This document shows, piece after piece, positions 28,602-38,395 of a stretch of 64,000 nucleotides of DNA. The DNA is from Acidobacteriaceae bacterium. GTDB taxonomy: Bacteria > Acidobacteriota > Terriglobia > Terriglobales > Acidobacteriaceae. The notes under the pieces were generated by a model, which saw nothing but the letters and a program-made list of their open reading frames with translations, made no database searches and had not been told where the DNA came from. A program made the position numbers and the translations under genes. The stretch is from positions 248,001 through 312,000 of the forward strand of contig JAOAPN010000006.1 in the NCBI GenBank assembly GCA_025462885.1, in the 5' to 3' direction. Position 1 is the first letter of the stretch, and each line of letters begins with the position of its first letter.

Positions 28602-29018
28602 TTAGTGGCCCGTCTCTTCGGCGATAAACGCCTCGTAGTCCGCCGCCGACAGCAGTCCGCTGAGCTGAGCAGCATCCGACAGCTCAACCTTCAGGATCCA
28701 GGTCGTATTCGCGTCCGAGTTGATCTTCTCCGGTGCGCCTACAAGCTCTTCATTCACAGCCGTCACGGTACCTGACACCGGCGAAAAAAGATCGGAGACA
28801 GCCTTAACCGACTCGACCGATCCAAAGATCTTGCCCGACTCAAGCACGTCGCCGATCTTCGGCAGCTCGACGAAGACGATGTCGCCCAGCGAATTCTGCG
28901 CATAGTCCGTAATGCCGACGGTCCCAACCGCTCCGTCAACCTGAATCCACTCATGTTCCTTGGTGTACTTGTAATCCGCAGGATAGCTCATGATTTTCGC
29001 GTTCTCTCCGTCTTTCAT
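28602..29018 (-). CDS. gcvH: Glycine cleavage system H protein
   Basis: YTKEHEWIQVDGAVGTVGITDYAQNSLGDIVFVELPKIGD...FGSVESVKAVSDLFSPVSG (lipoyl-Lys motif). Confidence 0.95.
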   Translation of the reverse strand: MKDGENAKIMSYPADYKYTKEHEWIQVDGAVGTVGITDYAQNSLGDIVFVELPKIGDVLESGKIFGSVESVKAVSDLFSPVSGTVTAVNEELVGAPEKINSDANTTWILKVELSDAAQLSGLLSAADYEAFIAEETGH

Positions 29019-29060
29019 TGTAGTGTCTGGTTGTAAAAATTCAGTTGTCGCAAGTCCGTT

Positions 29061-29351
29061 TCAGCGCGGCGCAAATCCCGGATACGGGTCGAGCTGGGTC
29101 AGCGTCGGAAACTCGATCATCTGGAGCTGCGCCAGAGGTAGGCTCTCCACGGCGGCGCGAACCTCAGCTTCGGTAGCGGCTTCGATCAGCAGGGCAGCAC
29201 CCGCAATATCTTTCCGTCGCCATGCATTGCGAATGATGCTCGCGGTAAAGAGTTCGCGGATACGTTGCGCCTCGGCCTCCAGCAGCTCCGGCGTCCACGA
29301 TTCAGCAGGGAACACATCCATACGACGTCGTGTTAGAACAAGAAATTGCAC
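29061..29351 (-). CDS. YciI/muconolactone-isomerase-like small protein
   Basis: Small ferredoxin-like-fold protein MQFLVLTRRR...; family assignment tentative. Confidence 0.6.
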   Translation of the reverse strand: MQFLVLTRRRMDVFPAESWTPELLEAEAQRIRELFTASIIRNAWRRKDIAGAALLIEAATEAEVRAAVESLPLAQLQMIEFPTLTQLDPYPGFAPR

Positions 29352-29384
29352 GGCAGCTCCTTTGAGCGTAAAGACTCGGCGAGG

Positions 29385-30527
29385 CTAAGCTAAAACGACT
29401 TTCTTTGGCTTTTTATAAAAGGGAAGCGGCACCACCTTCGCCTTCACCAGTTGCCCGCGAATCTCGACGGCGAGTTCTTCATCGACCCCGGCGTATTGCA
29501 CCGGAACGTACGCCATCGCAATGTTCTTCTTCAGGAAGGGCGCCGGCGAACCACTGGTCACCTCGCCTATCTTGGTGCCATCGAGCGTCGCCACCGGATA
29601 GCCATCGCGCGCGATACCGCGATCGATCATCTCCAGCCCGACCAGCTTGCGCTTCGGACCGCCCGCAGCTTGGATCTCCACCAGCGCAGCCTTGCCGACA
29701 AACGAGTCCTTTTCGAGCTTCGCGTAGCGTCCAAGTCCGGCCTCGAAGACATTGATCGTCTCCGAAATCTCATGTCCGTACAGCGCCATCGCCGACTCCA
29801 ACCGCAGCGTATTGCGCGCGCCCAGACCGCAGGGGATGATTCCGAACTCTGCCCCTGCCTCCAGCACCTCAGCCCACACCCGAGCGCTGGTAGGCTCATC
29901 CGAAGGCACATAGATCTCGAAGCCATCCTCGCCCGTGTAGCCGGTGCGAGCGATCATCACGTTGTGCAGACCGCATACCTGGCCCCACGTGAACCAGTAG
30001 TTCTTGATCGTGCTCAGGTCTGTCGAGGTGAGCTTCTGTAGCGTCTCCACGGCCTTCGGCCCCTGGATCGCAAGCTGGGTGTAGTAGTCACTGAAGTCGT
30101 TGACGTGTACGCCGGGCATGTGCCCGATCTGCGAGCGTACCCACTGCACGTCCTTCTCTCGCGTACCCGCGTTGATCACGATGAGGTAATCGTTGTCCGA
30201 GAGTTTATGCACCACCACGTCATCCACAAACGTGCCATTCGGATACAGCATCGCCGAATAGTGTGCCTGCCCACCCTGCAGCTTCGAGGCATCGTTCATG
30301 CAGAGCTGATTGACAGCGGCCAGAGAGCCGGGCCCACGCAGTTGAATGTCGCCCATATGCGACACGTCGAAGATACCGACGCCCGTCCGTACCGCCAGGT
30401 GCTCGGCAATCAGTCCGGAGTACTCGACCGGCATATCCCATCCACCGAAGTCCACCATCTTGGCCTTGTGCGTGCGGTGCGTTGCATTCAATGCCGTCTT
30501 GCGAAGTGTTGCCGTTGCTTCTGCCAT
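29385..30527 (-). CDS. gcvT: Aminomethyltransferase (glycine cleavage T protein)
   Basis: [60 protein letters not shown]. Confidence 0.95.
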   Translation of the reverse strand: MAEATATLRKTALNATHRTHKAKMVDFGGWDMPVEYSGLIAEHLAVRTGVGIFDVSHMGDIQLRGPGSLAAVNQLCMNDASKLQGGQAHYSAMLYPNGTFVDDVVVHKLSDNDYLIVINAGTREKDVQWVRSQIGHMPGVHVNDFSDYYTQLAIQGPKAVETLQKLTSTDLSTIKNYWFTWGQVCGLHNVMIARTGYTGEDGFEIYVPSDEPTSARVWAEVLEAGAEFGIIPCGLGARNTLRLESAMALYGHEISETINVFEAGLGRYAKLEKDSFVGKAALVEIQAAGGPKRKLVGLEMIDRGIARDGYPVATLDGTKIGEVTSGSPAPFLKKNIAMAYVPVQYAGVDEELAVEIRGQLVKAKVVPLPFYKKPKKVVLA

Positions 30528-30777
30528 GAAGAGTCAATCCCGATTCTGTTTAGATTTGCCTGGTTCGATTTGCCAATACAGATTTGCCGATTAAATGAGC
30601 GGATAATCCACGATAGCACCGCAGCATCGCCCCTCGCGACCCAGCGCCCGCTCACTGGCCGGAATGTCCGGTACCCGAACGCAGTTCCTCGACCCTGCTC
30701 TTTCATCGTGGCGTAGATGCCTTCGCTGAGGGTCTCATACGTCTGCCATTTCACTTCGCCGGAGCTATCCGCCACCC

Positions 30778-31311
30778 TCATGGCATCTGTCCGGCTTTCT
30801 GAGTTACCAGCACCTTCAAATTTGCAATCAGAGTATTTACAGCGTCGTCGAAATTTCGATCATGCGTCTTCTGCAGCGCGGCACGTTCGATCGCTGTCGT
30901 TAGCGCCCAGAGAGCATAGTGCGTCTTTCGGTCGAAGATCACGAGTCTAAACATCGGTAGCGGATCGGACGCTCCCTTCGATTTATCCGCGTTCGCAGGC
31001 CCGCTCGGTGCGATGAGATGCAGTTCAAAGACCAGGTCTGCCTCCGCCGGATCATTCACTAGCTCATATCTGCCCCAGCGCGTCATCGCCGCGTAGAAGG
31101 AGTCATACCCTCGCTGCTGGTTTCCGCTGAAAGGATGCGGAAACAGGCCGCTATCTCCTCCCCCATTTGAGAGAAAGACCTTCTTCCCAGCCGACAGACC
31201 CGGTGGCACTGGAGCCACCGCCGCAGCCGGAGTGTCCTGCGCTATCGCTGCCGACGGCCCGCCGGATCCAACCAGACAAATCAAACCTAAATAAAAAAGT
31301 AGTCGCGACAT
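30778..31311 (-). CDS. Secreted hypothetical protein
   Basis: N-terminal signal peptide; no recognised family. Confidence 0.65.
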   Translation of the reverse strand: MSRLLFYLGLICLVGSGGPSAAIAQDTPAAAVAPVPPGLSAGKKVFLSNGGGDSGLFPHPFSGNQQRGYDSFYAAMTRWGRYELVNDPAEADLVFELHLIAPSGPANADKSKGASDPLPMFRLVIFDRKTHYALWALTTAIERAALQKTHDRNFDDAVNTLIANLKVLVTQKAGQMP

Positions 31312-31404
31312 ACTTTCTCCGATTCAGTCTCTTGTTTGCTGCTGATTCTGTTGATCCAGATCCTAAATGAAAGTTAAGCCAGGGATCCGAGCCTCGGCCT
31401 ACTC

Positions 31405-33015
31405 CTAAATCACCACCGTCTCCCGGTACTCCCCAAAGACGTGTCGCAGTACATCGGCAATCTCCCCCACCGTGGCATAGCTCTCCACTGCTTCCAGAAT
31501 CCGCGGCATAAGATTCTCCCCATCGCGTGCCGCGTCTTCCACCCCTCGCAGCCCTGCTTTCCAGACGCCCGTATCCCGTCGCGCGCGCATCGCCCGGAGC
31601 CGCTCCACCTGCCGCCCCTCCAACTGCGAATCGATCCGTTGGATCGGTACCGCCGCGTCGCCTTCGCTTACAAACGCATTGACCCCGACCACGATGGCTT
31701 CACCTGATTCAACCTCGCGCTGATACTGATAGGCAGCGTTTTGAATCTCGCGCTGGACGTAACCCTGCTCGATGGCACGCAGCATACCGTACCTGCCGAC
31801 TTTATCGAATCCGGCAATCGTCTGCAGGTAGGCCTCGGCCCTGCGCTCAATCTCATTGGTCAAGGTTTCGACATAGTACGATCCCGCCAGCGGATCCACC
31901 GTCTGCGCTACTCCGCTCTCATGCGCCAGCACCTGTTGGGTTCGCAGAGCGATCCGGGCAGCATTCTCCGTTGGTAGCGACAGCGCCTCATCGAAGCCGT
32001 TCGTATGCAGGCTCTGCGTGCCGCCGAGGACTGCAGCCAGCGCCTGCAGCGTCGTCCGCGCGATATTGTTCTCCGGCTGCTGGGCCGTCAGGGTTGAACC
32101 GGCCGTCTGCGTATGGAACCGCAGCATCCAGCTCTTCGGATTCTTCGCGCCAAAGTGCTCGCGCATGATCCGCGCCCACATCCGTCGCGCCGCACGGAAC
32201 TTCGCCACTTCTTCCAGCAAATTGTTATGGGCGTTGAAGAAGAAACTCAGCCGGGGAGCGAACGCATCGACCTGCAGCCCTGCGTCCACCGCCGCCTGTA
32301 CATAGGCCATTCCATTGGCCAGCGTGAAGGCTACCTCCTGCACCGCGGTGCAGCCTGCCTCCCGCATGTGATAGCCCGAGATCGAAATGGTATTCCACTC
32401 CGGCACCTCGACCGCTGCCCACGCGAACACATCCGTCACCAACCGCATCGCCTGCGGTACGGGATAGATATAGGTGCCGCGCGCGATATATTCCTTCAAG
32501 ATATCGTTCTGGATCGTTCCGCTCAGCCGCTTCACTTCGGCCCCGGTTCTCTTCGCAACGGCGACATACAGTGCCAGCAGAATCGAAGCTGTGGCATTGA
32601 TCGTCATGGAGGTCGAAATCGTATCCAGCGCGATGCCGCTGAACAACCGTTCCATATCTTCGATCGAGTCGATCGCAACCCCGACCCGACCCACCTCGCC
32701 AAGCGCCAGCGGAGCATCCGAGTCGTACCCGATCTGCGTCGGCAGATCGAACGCGACGCTCAGCCCGCCCTTGCCCTTACCCGCGCCAGCCCCCTGCGCC
32801 AGCAGAAATTTGTAGCGCCGATTCGACTCCTCGGCATCGCCCATGCCGGCGTATTGGCGCATCGTCCAAAGCCGTCCGCGATACATCGTCGGCTGGATCC
32901 CACGCGTAAACGGATACTCCCCCGGCTCGCCCACCAGCGTAGCCGCGTCGAGATCCTCCGCTCGATACACCACCTCAACCGGAATCCCGGAACTCGTTTT
33001 AGGCGTCTCACCCAT
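31405..33015 (-). CDS. Methylmalonyl-CoA mutase family, large (catalytic) subunit without B12-binding domain
   Basis: [65 protein letters not shown]; ends before any DxHxxG cobalamin domain. Start at ATG 33015; the listed extension to 33147 reads through a repeat. Confidence 0.88.
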   Translation of the reverse strand: MGETPKTSSGIPVEVVYRAEDLDAATLVGEPGEYPFTRGIQPTMYRGRLWTMRQYAGMGDAEESNRRYKFLLAQGAGAGKGKGGLSVAFDLPTQIGYDSDAPLALGEVGRVGVAIDSIEDMERLFSGIALDTISTSMTINATASILLALYVAVAKRTGAEVKRLSGTIQNDILKEYIARGTYIYPVPQAMRLVTDVFAWAAVEVPEWNTISISGYHMREAGCTAVQEVAFTLANGMAYVQAAVDAGLQVDAFAPRLSFFFNAHNNLLEEVAKFRAARRMWARIMREHFGAKNPKSWMLRFHTQTAGSTLTAQQPENNIARTTLQALAAVLGGTQSLHTNGFDEALSLPTENAARIALRTQQVLAHESGVAQTVDPLAGSYYVETLTNEIERRAEAYLQTIAGFDKVGRYGMLRAIEQGYVQREIQNAAYQYQREVESGEAIVVGVNAFVSEGDAAVPIQRIDSQLEGRQVERLRAMRARRDTGVWKAGLRGVEDAARDGENLMPRILEAVESYATVGEIADVLRHVFGEYRETVVI

Positions 33016-33035
33016 GCCGCGTAGTGTACAGAAGG

Positions 33036-33067
33036 ACAGTTGTGAGTTGTGAGTTGGTAGTTGTGAG
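33036..33067 (+). repeat. Repeat family B (TGTGAGTT module), copy 1
   Basis: ACAGTTGTGAGTTGTGAGTTGGTAGTTGTGAG. Confidence 0.8.
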
Positions 33068-33141
33068 CAAGTACGAGTGCGACGGACAGTCACGTCTCGA
33101 TGAAATGGCGGAGAGCAAACCTCCAGCCCACCCGTGAGGCC

Positions 33142-33160
33142 ACTCACAACTCACAACTGT
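33142..33160 (-). repeat. Repeat family B, inverted partner
   Basis: ACTCACAACTCACAACTGT. Confidence 0.8.
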
Positions 33161-33164
33161 ATTT

Positions 33165-33668
33165 CTACTTTCTTCCCCGCCGGCTCGCCCGCACAAAGCC
33201 GGTCACGCAGAAGTAGCCGAAGACGATGGAGACGGCCACCGCGATCAGGAACTGGACATGCGCTTCGTGGTTGGCGTCGGTCCCGTGCATGGCGCTGCGG
33301 AGCTTCCATGCGCCGGTTGCTGCCGACAGCGAAAACAATCCGAAGAACACGCCGGTGAACTCCAGCCACAGAACCTTGCCGGCCTTGGTGAACGGCCCCC
33401 AGACCGCCTCTCCGAAGCGCTTCTTTCCCTGCTTCAGGTTCTTCTGCTTCTGCTGAACCTGCGCCTTCGTCTCGGCTGCCTTCTGTCCGAGCCGAGTGCC
33501 TGCCGCTGCTGCTCGCGTCTCCGCCTGCGGGGCCGAACGCGCAGTCCCGGATGCCGCTTTACCGGTGGAGGGGTTCGGAGCCGTTGCAGCATCGACCGCG
33601 GCTACCATCGTCTTAGCAGCGAGCCGAGTCCCGATCCCCAGTACCTTTCCAAAACGCACCGAATCCAT
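33165..33668 (-). CDS. Hypothetical protein with two C-terminal TM segments
   Basis: Ala/Lys-rich N-terminal half, TM segments VLWLEFTGVFFGLFSLSAATG and FLIAVAVSIVFGYFCVTGF; start at internal ATG 33668. Confidence 0.65.
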   Translation of the reverse strand: MDSVRFGKVLGIGTRLAAKTMVAAVDAATAPNPSTGKAASGTARSAPQAETRAAAAGTRLGQKAAETKAQVQQKQKNLKQGKKRFGEAVWGPFTKAGKVLWLEFTGVFFGLFSLSAATGAWKLRSAMHGTDANHEAHVQFLIAVAVSIVFGYFCVTGFVRASRRGRK

Positions 33669-33817
33669 ACCGCCAGTGTAGCCCGTCTTTTTCACCCATC
33701 CAAGCTCGCTCCGCTTGCATCCAACTCCCCATCGGAGCGCAGACGGCATGTCCCAGACAGATGTCGCTGCCCAGCCCGAAACCGGTTAGCCGCCTCAACA
33801 AAGGAGACTTGGCAACG

Positions 33818-33961
33818 ATGAAGAACTTTCTATGGCTCACCACTGGACTCGCCGCCGCTGCAGTCGGCGTCCTCATCTGGGGTCCGAAGCGGACCGCCCC
33901 CATGCAGGATCTCGCCCACCGGCTGGAAGCGGCCTGGGCCGACAATCACACTGTCGTCTAG
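33818..33961 (+). CDS. Small (47 aa) single-TM protein
   Basis: ATG 33818 preceded by AAAGGAG; MKNFLWLTTGLAAAAVGVLIWGPKR... Confidence 0.6.
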   Translation: MKNFLWLTTGLAAAAVGVLIWGPKRTAPMQDLAHRLEAAWADNHTVV

Positions 33962-34204
33962 CCGACTGGGCCCGTGTGGCCCAGCGCCTACTATCCTTCG
34001 AGTCCTGATGCTGGTACCCGGAATCTACCTTTGTCCTCCGCCAAATACCACAGACGATAGCCGTTGCAGTGGACGCCCCCACAGCGTATTGTGTCTCTAA
34101 GACAGACGTACACTAGTAGTACCCGCAATGCCGTTCCCGCCGGTCAGGCTTGGCCGGGAATACCCGATGCGTGGCCAGTCATGAACCCATAGGGCAGTCC
34201 GGAG

Positions 34205-34522
34205 GTGGCATTGAATCAAAAGGTAAAGAATCTTATCCAGAAACTTGGCGAAGCAATTCACGAGTCTGTCTCCGAATCTGAAGACATCGCCGGAGTAGTC
34301 AAAAACATTCGCGAGCAGGGTTTTGACGTGCTCCTGATGCTTGAGGCCACCATTGGCCTGAACGAAGTCGCTGAGGATTCTGCCGAATCGGAGTCCGTAG
34401 ACGCTGCCGATGCACCCGCTGACGGTCCCTTCACCGCCAACGACCTTAACTTTCTCAAGTCGCTCCGCATCAGCCTCGACGAAGACGAGGTTCCTGAAGA
34501 TCCGGCTGCTCCAGGCTCCTGA
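34205..34522 (+). CDS. Conserved hypothetical acidic protein
   Basis: Coding-like ORF with SD-like GGAGGTGGC upstream; no recognised family. Confidence 0.6.
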   Translation: MALNQKVKNLIQKLGEAIHESVSESEDIAGVVKNIREQGFDVLLMLEATIGLNEVAEDSAESESVDAADAPADGPFTANDLNFLKSLRISLDEDEVPEDPAAPGS

Positions 34523-34802
34523 AGCTCGGCAGCGCGTCGATTATCAGTCCAAAATCCCCCGGAAAATCCGGTTATCTCCTGCTGTCTCTCAATCCATACA
34601 ACGCAGAATCCCAAGGTTATGTCATAAACCTATGAGATCCGTCGTGATAGACTCTCGATTCTCCGAGCCAGGGTCTATTTTTGTGCATCCGATAGAGAGC
34701 AGCCAGGGTAGAGAAACCACGGTCGGTCCAAAGCGTTCCTTCGGCCGTCTAACGTTCTAAACGCAGAGGTTACACAGAGAGTTGCAATGAGGTAGCAGGA
34801 TT

Positions 34803-36065
34803 ATGAGAGATACGCTTGGTGTTCTTCTTGCCGGTGGTGCCGGCGAACGGCTCTTCCCACTCACCCGAGATCGTGCAAAGCCCGCCGTACCTTTCGCCGG
34901 ACAATACCGCATCATCGATATCACGCTTTCGAACTGCATCAACTCCGACCTGCGTCACGTGTACATCCTGACCCAGTACAAGGCGCTCTCTCTCAATCGC
35001 CACATCCGCGAGGGCTGGGGTCCGGTCGTCGCCAACGAGCTCGGCGAGTTTATCGAGATTCTGCCGCCCATGCAGCGCGTGTCGAAATCCTGGTATCAGG
35101 GCACTGCCGATGCTGTTTATCAGAACATCTATTCGATCGGCTCGGAAGAGCCCAAGTACGTGCTGATTCTCTCCGGCGATCACATCTACAAGATGAACTA
35201 CGCGCGCATGCTGGAGCAGCACAAGGCCTCCGGAGCGCACGTAACGCTCGCGACCCTGCCCATCAGCCCCGATGAGGTCTCGGCCTTCGGCGTGGTGCAG
35301 GTCGAACGCAACGGCGAGGTCACCGGCTTCGTCGAAAAGCCCAAGGAGACCAAGCTCCGCTCGCCCTTCAATCCGGATATGGTCGATGCCTCGATGGGCA
35401 TCTACATCTTCAATACTGACGTGCTGCTGCCCGAGCTGATCAGGGACTCGGAAGACCCCAACTCCAAGCATGACTTCGGGCACAACATCCTGCCCGGCCT
35501 GCTGGGGCGCTTCAAGATTCAGGCGTTCAACTTCGTCGACGAGAACAAGCAGAAGGCGCTCTACTGGCGCGACGTCGGTACGCTGGAGGCCTACTACGAG
35601 GCGAACATGGATGTCGCTGGCGTTACACCGACCTTCAACCTCTACGACAAGTCCTGGCCCATGCGGACGCGTCCGTATCAGTACCCGCCTGCCAAGTTCG
35701 TCTTCGGCGAGCCCGGACGTACCGGCATGGCGATCAACTCGATCGTTGCCTCGGGATCGATCGTCTCAGGAGCGGTTGTTCGCAACTCGGTCGTCTCGCA
35801 CGACGTCCGCGTCAACTCGTATGCCGATATCGACTCGAGCATCGTCTTCTCTCACGTCAATATCGGCCGGCACTGCCGCATCCGCCACGCCATCATCGAC
35901 CGCGACGTCCACATCCCGGACGGAACCGTCATCGGCTACGATCCCGCAGAGGATAAGAAGAACTATTTCGTCTCCTCGAGCGGTCTCACCGTCGTGACGC
36001 GCGACTACTCGGTCTATGAGAATCCTGTGTCGCCGGAGTTCTTGCAGCCTGGCGGAACCTGGTAA
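34803..36065 (+). CDS. glgC: Glucose-1-phosphate adenylyltransferase
   Basis: [36 protein letters not shown]-terminal beta-helix. Confidence 0.95.
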   Translation: MRDTLGVLLAGGAGERLFPLTRDRAKPAVPFAGQYRIIDITLSNCINSDLRHVYILTQYKALSLNRHIREGWGPVVANELGEFIEILPPMQRVSKSWYQGTADAVYQNIYSIGSEEPKYVLILSGDHIYKMNYARMLEQHKASGAHVTLATLPISPDEVSAFGVVQVERNGEVTGFVEKPKETKLRSPFNPDMVDASMGIYIFNTDVLLPELIRDSEDPNSKHDFGHNILPGLLGRFKIQAFNFVDENKQKALYWRDVGTLEAYYEANMDVAGVTPTFNLYDKSWPMRTRPYQYPPAKFVFGEPGRTGMAINSIVASGSIVSGAVVRNSVVSHDVRVNSYADIDSSIVFSHVNIGRHCRIRHAIIDRDVHIPDGTVIGYDPAEDKKNYFVSSSGLTVVTRDYSVYENPVSPEFLQPGGTW

Positions 36066-36067
36066 AA

Positions 36068-36101
36068 ACAGTTGTGAGTTTTGAGTTGGTAGTTGTGAGT
36101 A
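36068..36101 (+). repeat. Repeat family B, left arm of inverted pair
   Basis: ACAGTTGTGAGTTTTGAGTTGGTAGTTGTGAGTA. Confidence 0.85.
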
Positions 36102-36122
36102 AAGGCTAAAAACAGTTAAACG

Positions 36123-36158
36123 AGAATGGCCGGGGAGCAGCTGCTCTCCGGCCATTCT
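36123..36158. terminator. 36-nt near-perfect palindrome, probable bidirectional terminator
   Basis: AGAATGGCCGG-G-GAGCAG-CTGCTC-T-CCGGCCATTCT between convergent genes. Confidence 0.75.
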
Positions 36159-36166
36159 TATGCTGC

Positions 36167-36200
36167 TACTCACAACTCACTACTACCAACTCACAACTGT
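36167..36200 (-). repeat. Repeat family B, right arm of inverted pair
   Basis: TACTCACAACTCACTACTACCAACTCACAACTGT. Confidence 0.85.
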
Positions 36201-36206
36201 CTTGCC

Positions 36207-36914
36207 CTACTTGCTTCCGAAGCGGTACACGACGCCGCCGGAGATTGCGAAGAACTCGCGCGTCTCCGTTCCGAACTTCTCGATGATCATGTCCGGGGAC
36301 AGGCGAATCGCCCAGTGCTTGGAGCGGTTCAGATCCACGCTGGCGCCCACGGCAAAGATAGGAGCCGTCTTGTTCGCGTAGAGGCCGACGTTGTTGTACC
36401 GGGCCGGAATATCTCCCGTGCTGCTGTTGAACACGCCGTTCGCCGCGCCGCCATACGCATGGAAGTTCAGCGCGGCATGCTGGTTCTTGGGTCCGCGGTA
36501 TTGCGCTCCGAACATACCCATGTTCATGTACACCAGGGGGCGCGTGGTGTAAGGATTCGCGAGCACCGGGGTGGTTCCCGCTTCGCCGCGGTAGTCGGCG
36601 GCCAGGCCGATATGCTTGGTGATCCAGTAGGTCCCCAGGATTTCGCCGCCGCCCAGGTTCATCCGTTTGGGGAGTGCCTGGCCGGCCTGGAACGTCATCA
36701 GGTTCAGACCGCCGTAGATCTCCCATTTGTTGGCATAGGTCACGGGAGCCGCAGGCCCCAGTTTTCCGGTTGCTGTGGGTACTGCCTGGGCCTCGGCCGA
36801 GACTGCGCCGGAGATTGAGGATACGCCGGCTGCCATCAAACCAATCGTCCGAACCACACGCCCAACGCGCGCGCCGGAGATCCCGGTCAACGCCTTCATC
36901 ATGTCAAACTTCAT
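36207..36914 (-). CDS. Outer-membrane beta-barrel-like hypothetical protein
   Basis: Signal-like N-terminus after ATG 36914; alternating strands, terminal ...ISGGVVYRFGSK. Confidence 0.7.
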   Translation of the reverse strand: MKFDMMKALTGISGARVGRVVRTIGLMAAGVSSISGAVSAEAQAVPTATGKLGPAAPVTYANKWEIYGGLNLMTFQAGQALPKRMNLGGGEILGTYWITKHIGLAADYRGEAGTTPVLANPYTTRPLVYMNMGMFGAQYRGPKNQHAALNFHAYGGAANGVFNSSTGDIPARYNNVGLYANKTAPIFAVGASVDLNRSKHWAIRLSPDMIIEKFGTETREFFAISGGVVYRFGSK

Positions 36915-37142
36915 TCTCAAGGTCTTCTTTCCTGCCGCTTCAGATCCACCAGCGCACGAACCGCCGCGACTTACAACTGCCAACTCATAACGCAGTACTG
37001 TACTTCCAAGATATAACGTTTGGGCTACCTCTGCCCCGGCCTCCCCGTCGTATCTATACGCAGCAGCCTTAGAGGCCGCGCCTGTGCGACAATTGTGTCT
37101 GTCGCCGGCGCCTTCATCGCCCGGCTGCATGGGAGAAAAAGT

Positions 37143-37355
37143 ATGGGCGAATTATTTACACCAATGCACCTCATCGTCCTCGCAGTCGTTGTTCTGGTCC
37201 TGTTCGGCGGCAAGAAGCTGCCTGAGCTGGGTAAAGGACTCGGCGAGGGCCTGCGCGGCTTCAAAGACGGCATGAAGGGCGTCACCGAAGAGGTCAATAA
37301 GCCGACCGAGACGACCCACGCTGTCACCCCCAAGCCGGAAGAGTCGGTCAAGTAG
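37143..37355 (+). CDS. tatA: Sec-independent protein translocase TatA/TatE
   Basis: [38 protein letters not shown]. Confidence 0.93.
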   Translation: MGELFTPMHLIVLAVVVLVLFGGKKLPELGKGLGEGLRGFKDGMKGVTEEVNKPTETTHAVTPKPEESVK

Positions 37356-37419
37356 GCATCGAGCTCCCTGAGCCGGGGAGTGCCCGCCTTTGCGCTGGCA
37401 CTCCTCCAGGCCATTCAGT

Positions 37420-38226
37420 ATGAAACTCAAGCCGCCCTACCTCGTTCCGTCCCGTACCTCCATCCGGTTGTCCAGGATCCCAACCGCCAGCACGGGAGAC
37501 TTCGTCTCCGAGCAGGCGGCTGCGCCTGTGCTTCTAAAGCACATCGCGGCGCTGGACAAGCTTCAAGAGGTCTTCTATGCCAGCGGCAAGAAGGCGCTGC
37601 TGGTCATCCTGCAGGGCATGGATTGCTCCGGCAAGGATGGCGCGGTCCGCAACATCTTTACCGGCATCAATCCCCAGGGCTGCGACGTTACCTCGTTCAA
37701 AGTTCCAACCCCGCTCGAAGCGCGGCATGACTTCCTGTGGCGCGTCCATAACGCCGTTCCTGCCCACGGCATGATCGGCATCTTCAACCGTTCTCACTAC
37801 GAGGACGTCCTTTCCCCCTTGATCCATAAGCGGATCACGGAGAAGGTCTTCCGGCAGCGGCTCAAAGATATCAACGAGTTCGAGCACACGCTGGCCGATA
37901 ACGGCGTCGTTCTGCTCAAATTCTTCCTGCATATTTCACGCGAAGAGCAGGCGATCCGGCTCAAATCACGACTCGAAGATCCGGAGAAGCAATGGAAGCT
38001 CGACCCGGTCGATTTCTACGAGCGTAAATTCTGGAAGCAATACAGCGAGACCTACGAGCAGATTCTCGCCGCCACCAGCCGTAAACACGCTCCGTGGTTT
38101 GTCATTCCGTCCGATCACAAGTGGTACCGGAATGTGACCATCTCCAGCATCCTGGTGGATACCCTGCAGAGACTGGATTTGAAGTATCCCAAACCGCCCG
38201 TGAGCCCGTCCAAACTCAAGTTTTAG
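37420..38226 (+). CDS. Polyphosphate kinase 2 family protein
   Basis: LQGMDCSGKDGAVRNIFTGINPQG, GMIGIFNRSHYEDVL, FFLHISREEQAIRL. Confidence 0.93.
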   Translation: MKLKPPYLVPSRTSIRLSRIPTASTGDFVSEQAAAPVLLKHIAALDKLQEVFYASGKKALLVILQGMDCSGKDGAVRNIFTGINPQGCDVTSFKVPTPLEARHDFLWRVHNAVPAHGMIGIFNRSHYEDVLSPLIHKRITEKVFRQRLKDINEFEHTLADNGVVLLKFFLHISREEQAIRLKSRLEDPEKQWKLDPVDFYERKFWKQYSETYEQILAATSRKHAPWFVIPSDHKWYRNVTISSILVDTLQRLDLKYPKPPVSPSKLKF

Positions 38227-38395
38227 CTCTCGATGGTCCTCGTGGGGGGGCAGAAGGCTTTTTAACAACGCCGGGGTAGGGTGGTGCGTCCAACGAATGG
38301 TGGCGAAGTTCGCGTGACGCTGGACCCGGCCACTGGTAATCTCAAGGTTGCAACAGATTTGGCCACTGGCCAGATCCTGTAAGGGAGAGTTCATT

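Noticed and set aside
30528-30777. Possible glycine riboswitch upstream of gcvT
   Set aside because: I could not find the conserved paired aptamer core sequences in the roughly 250 nt upstream of gcvT.
33036-33160. TGTGAGTT arrays as a CRISPR or satellite array
   Set aside because: Units are 7-11 nt, degenerate, arranged as inverted pairs without spacers, and no cas genes are present.
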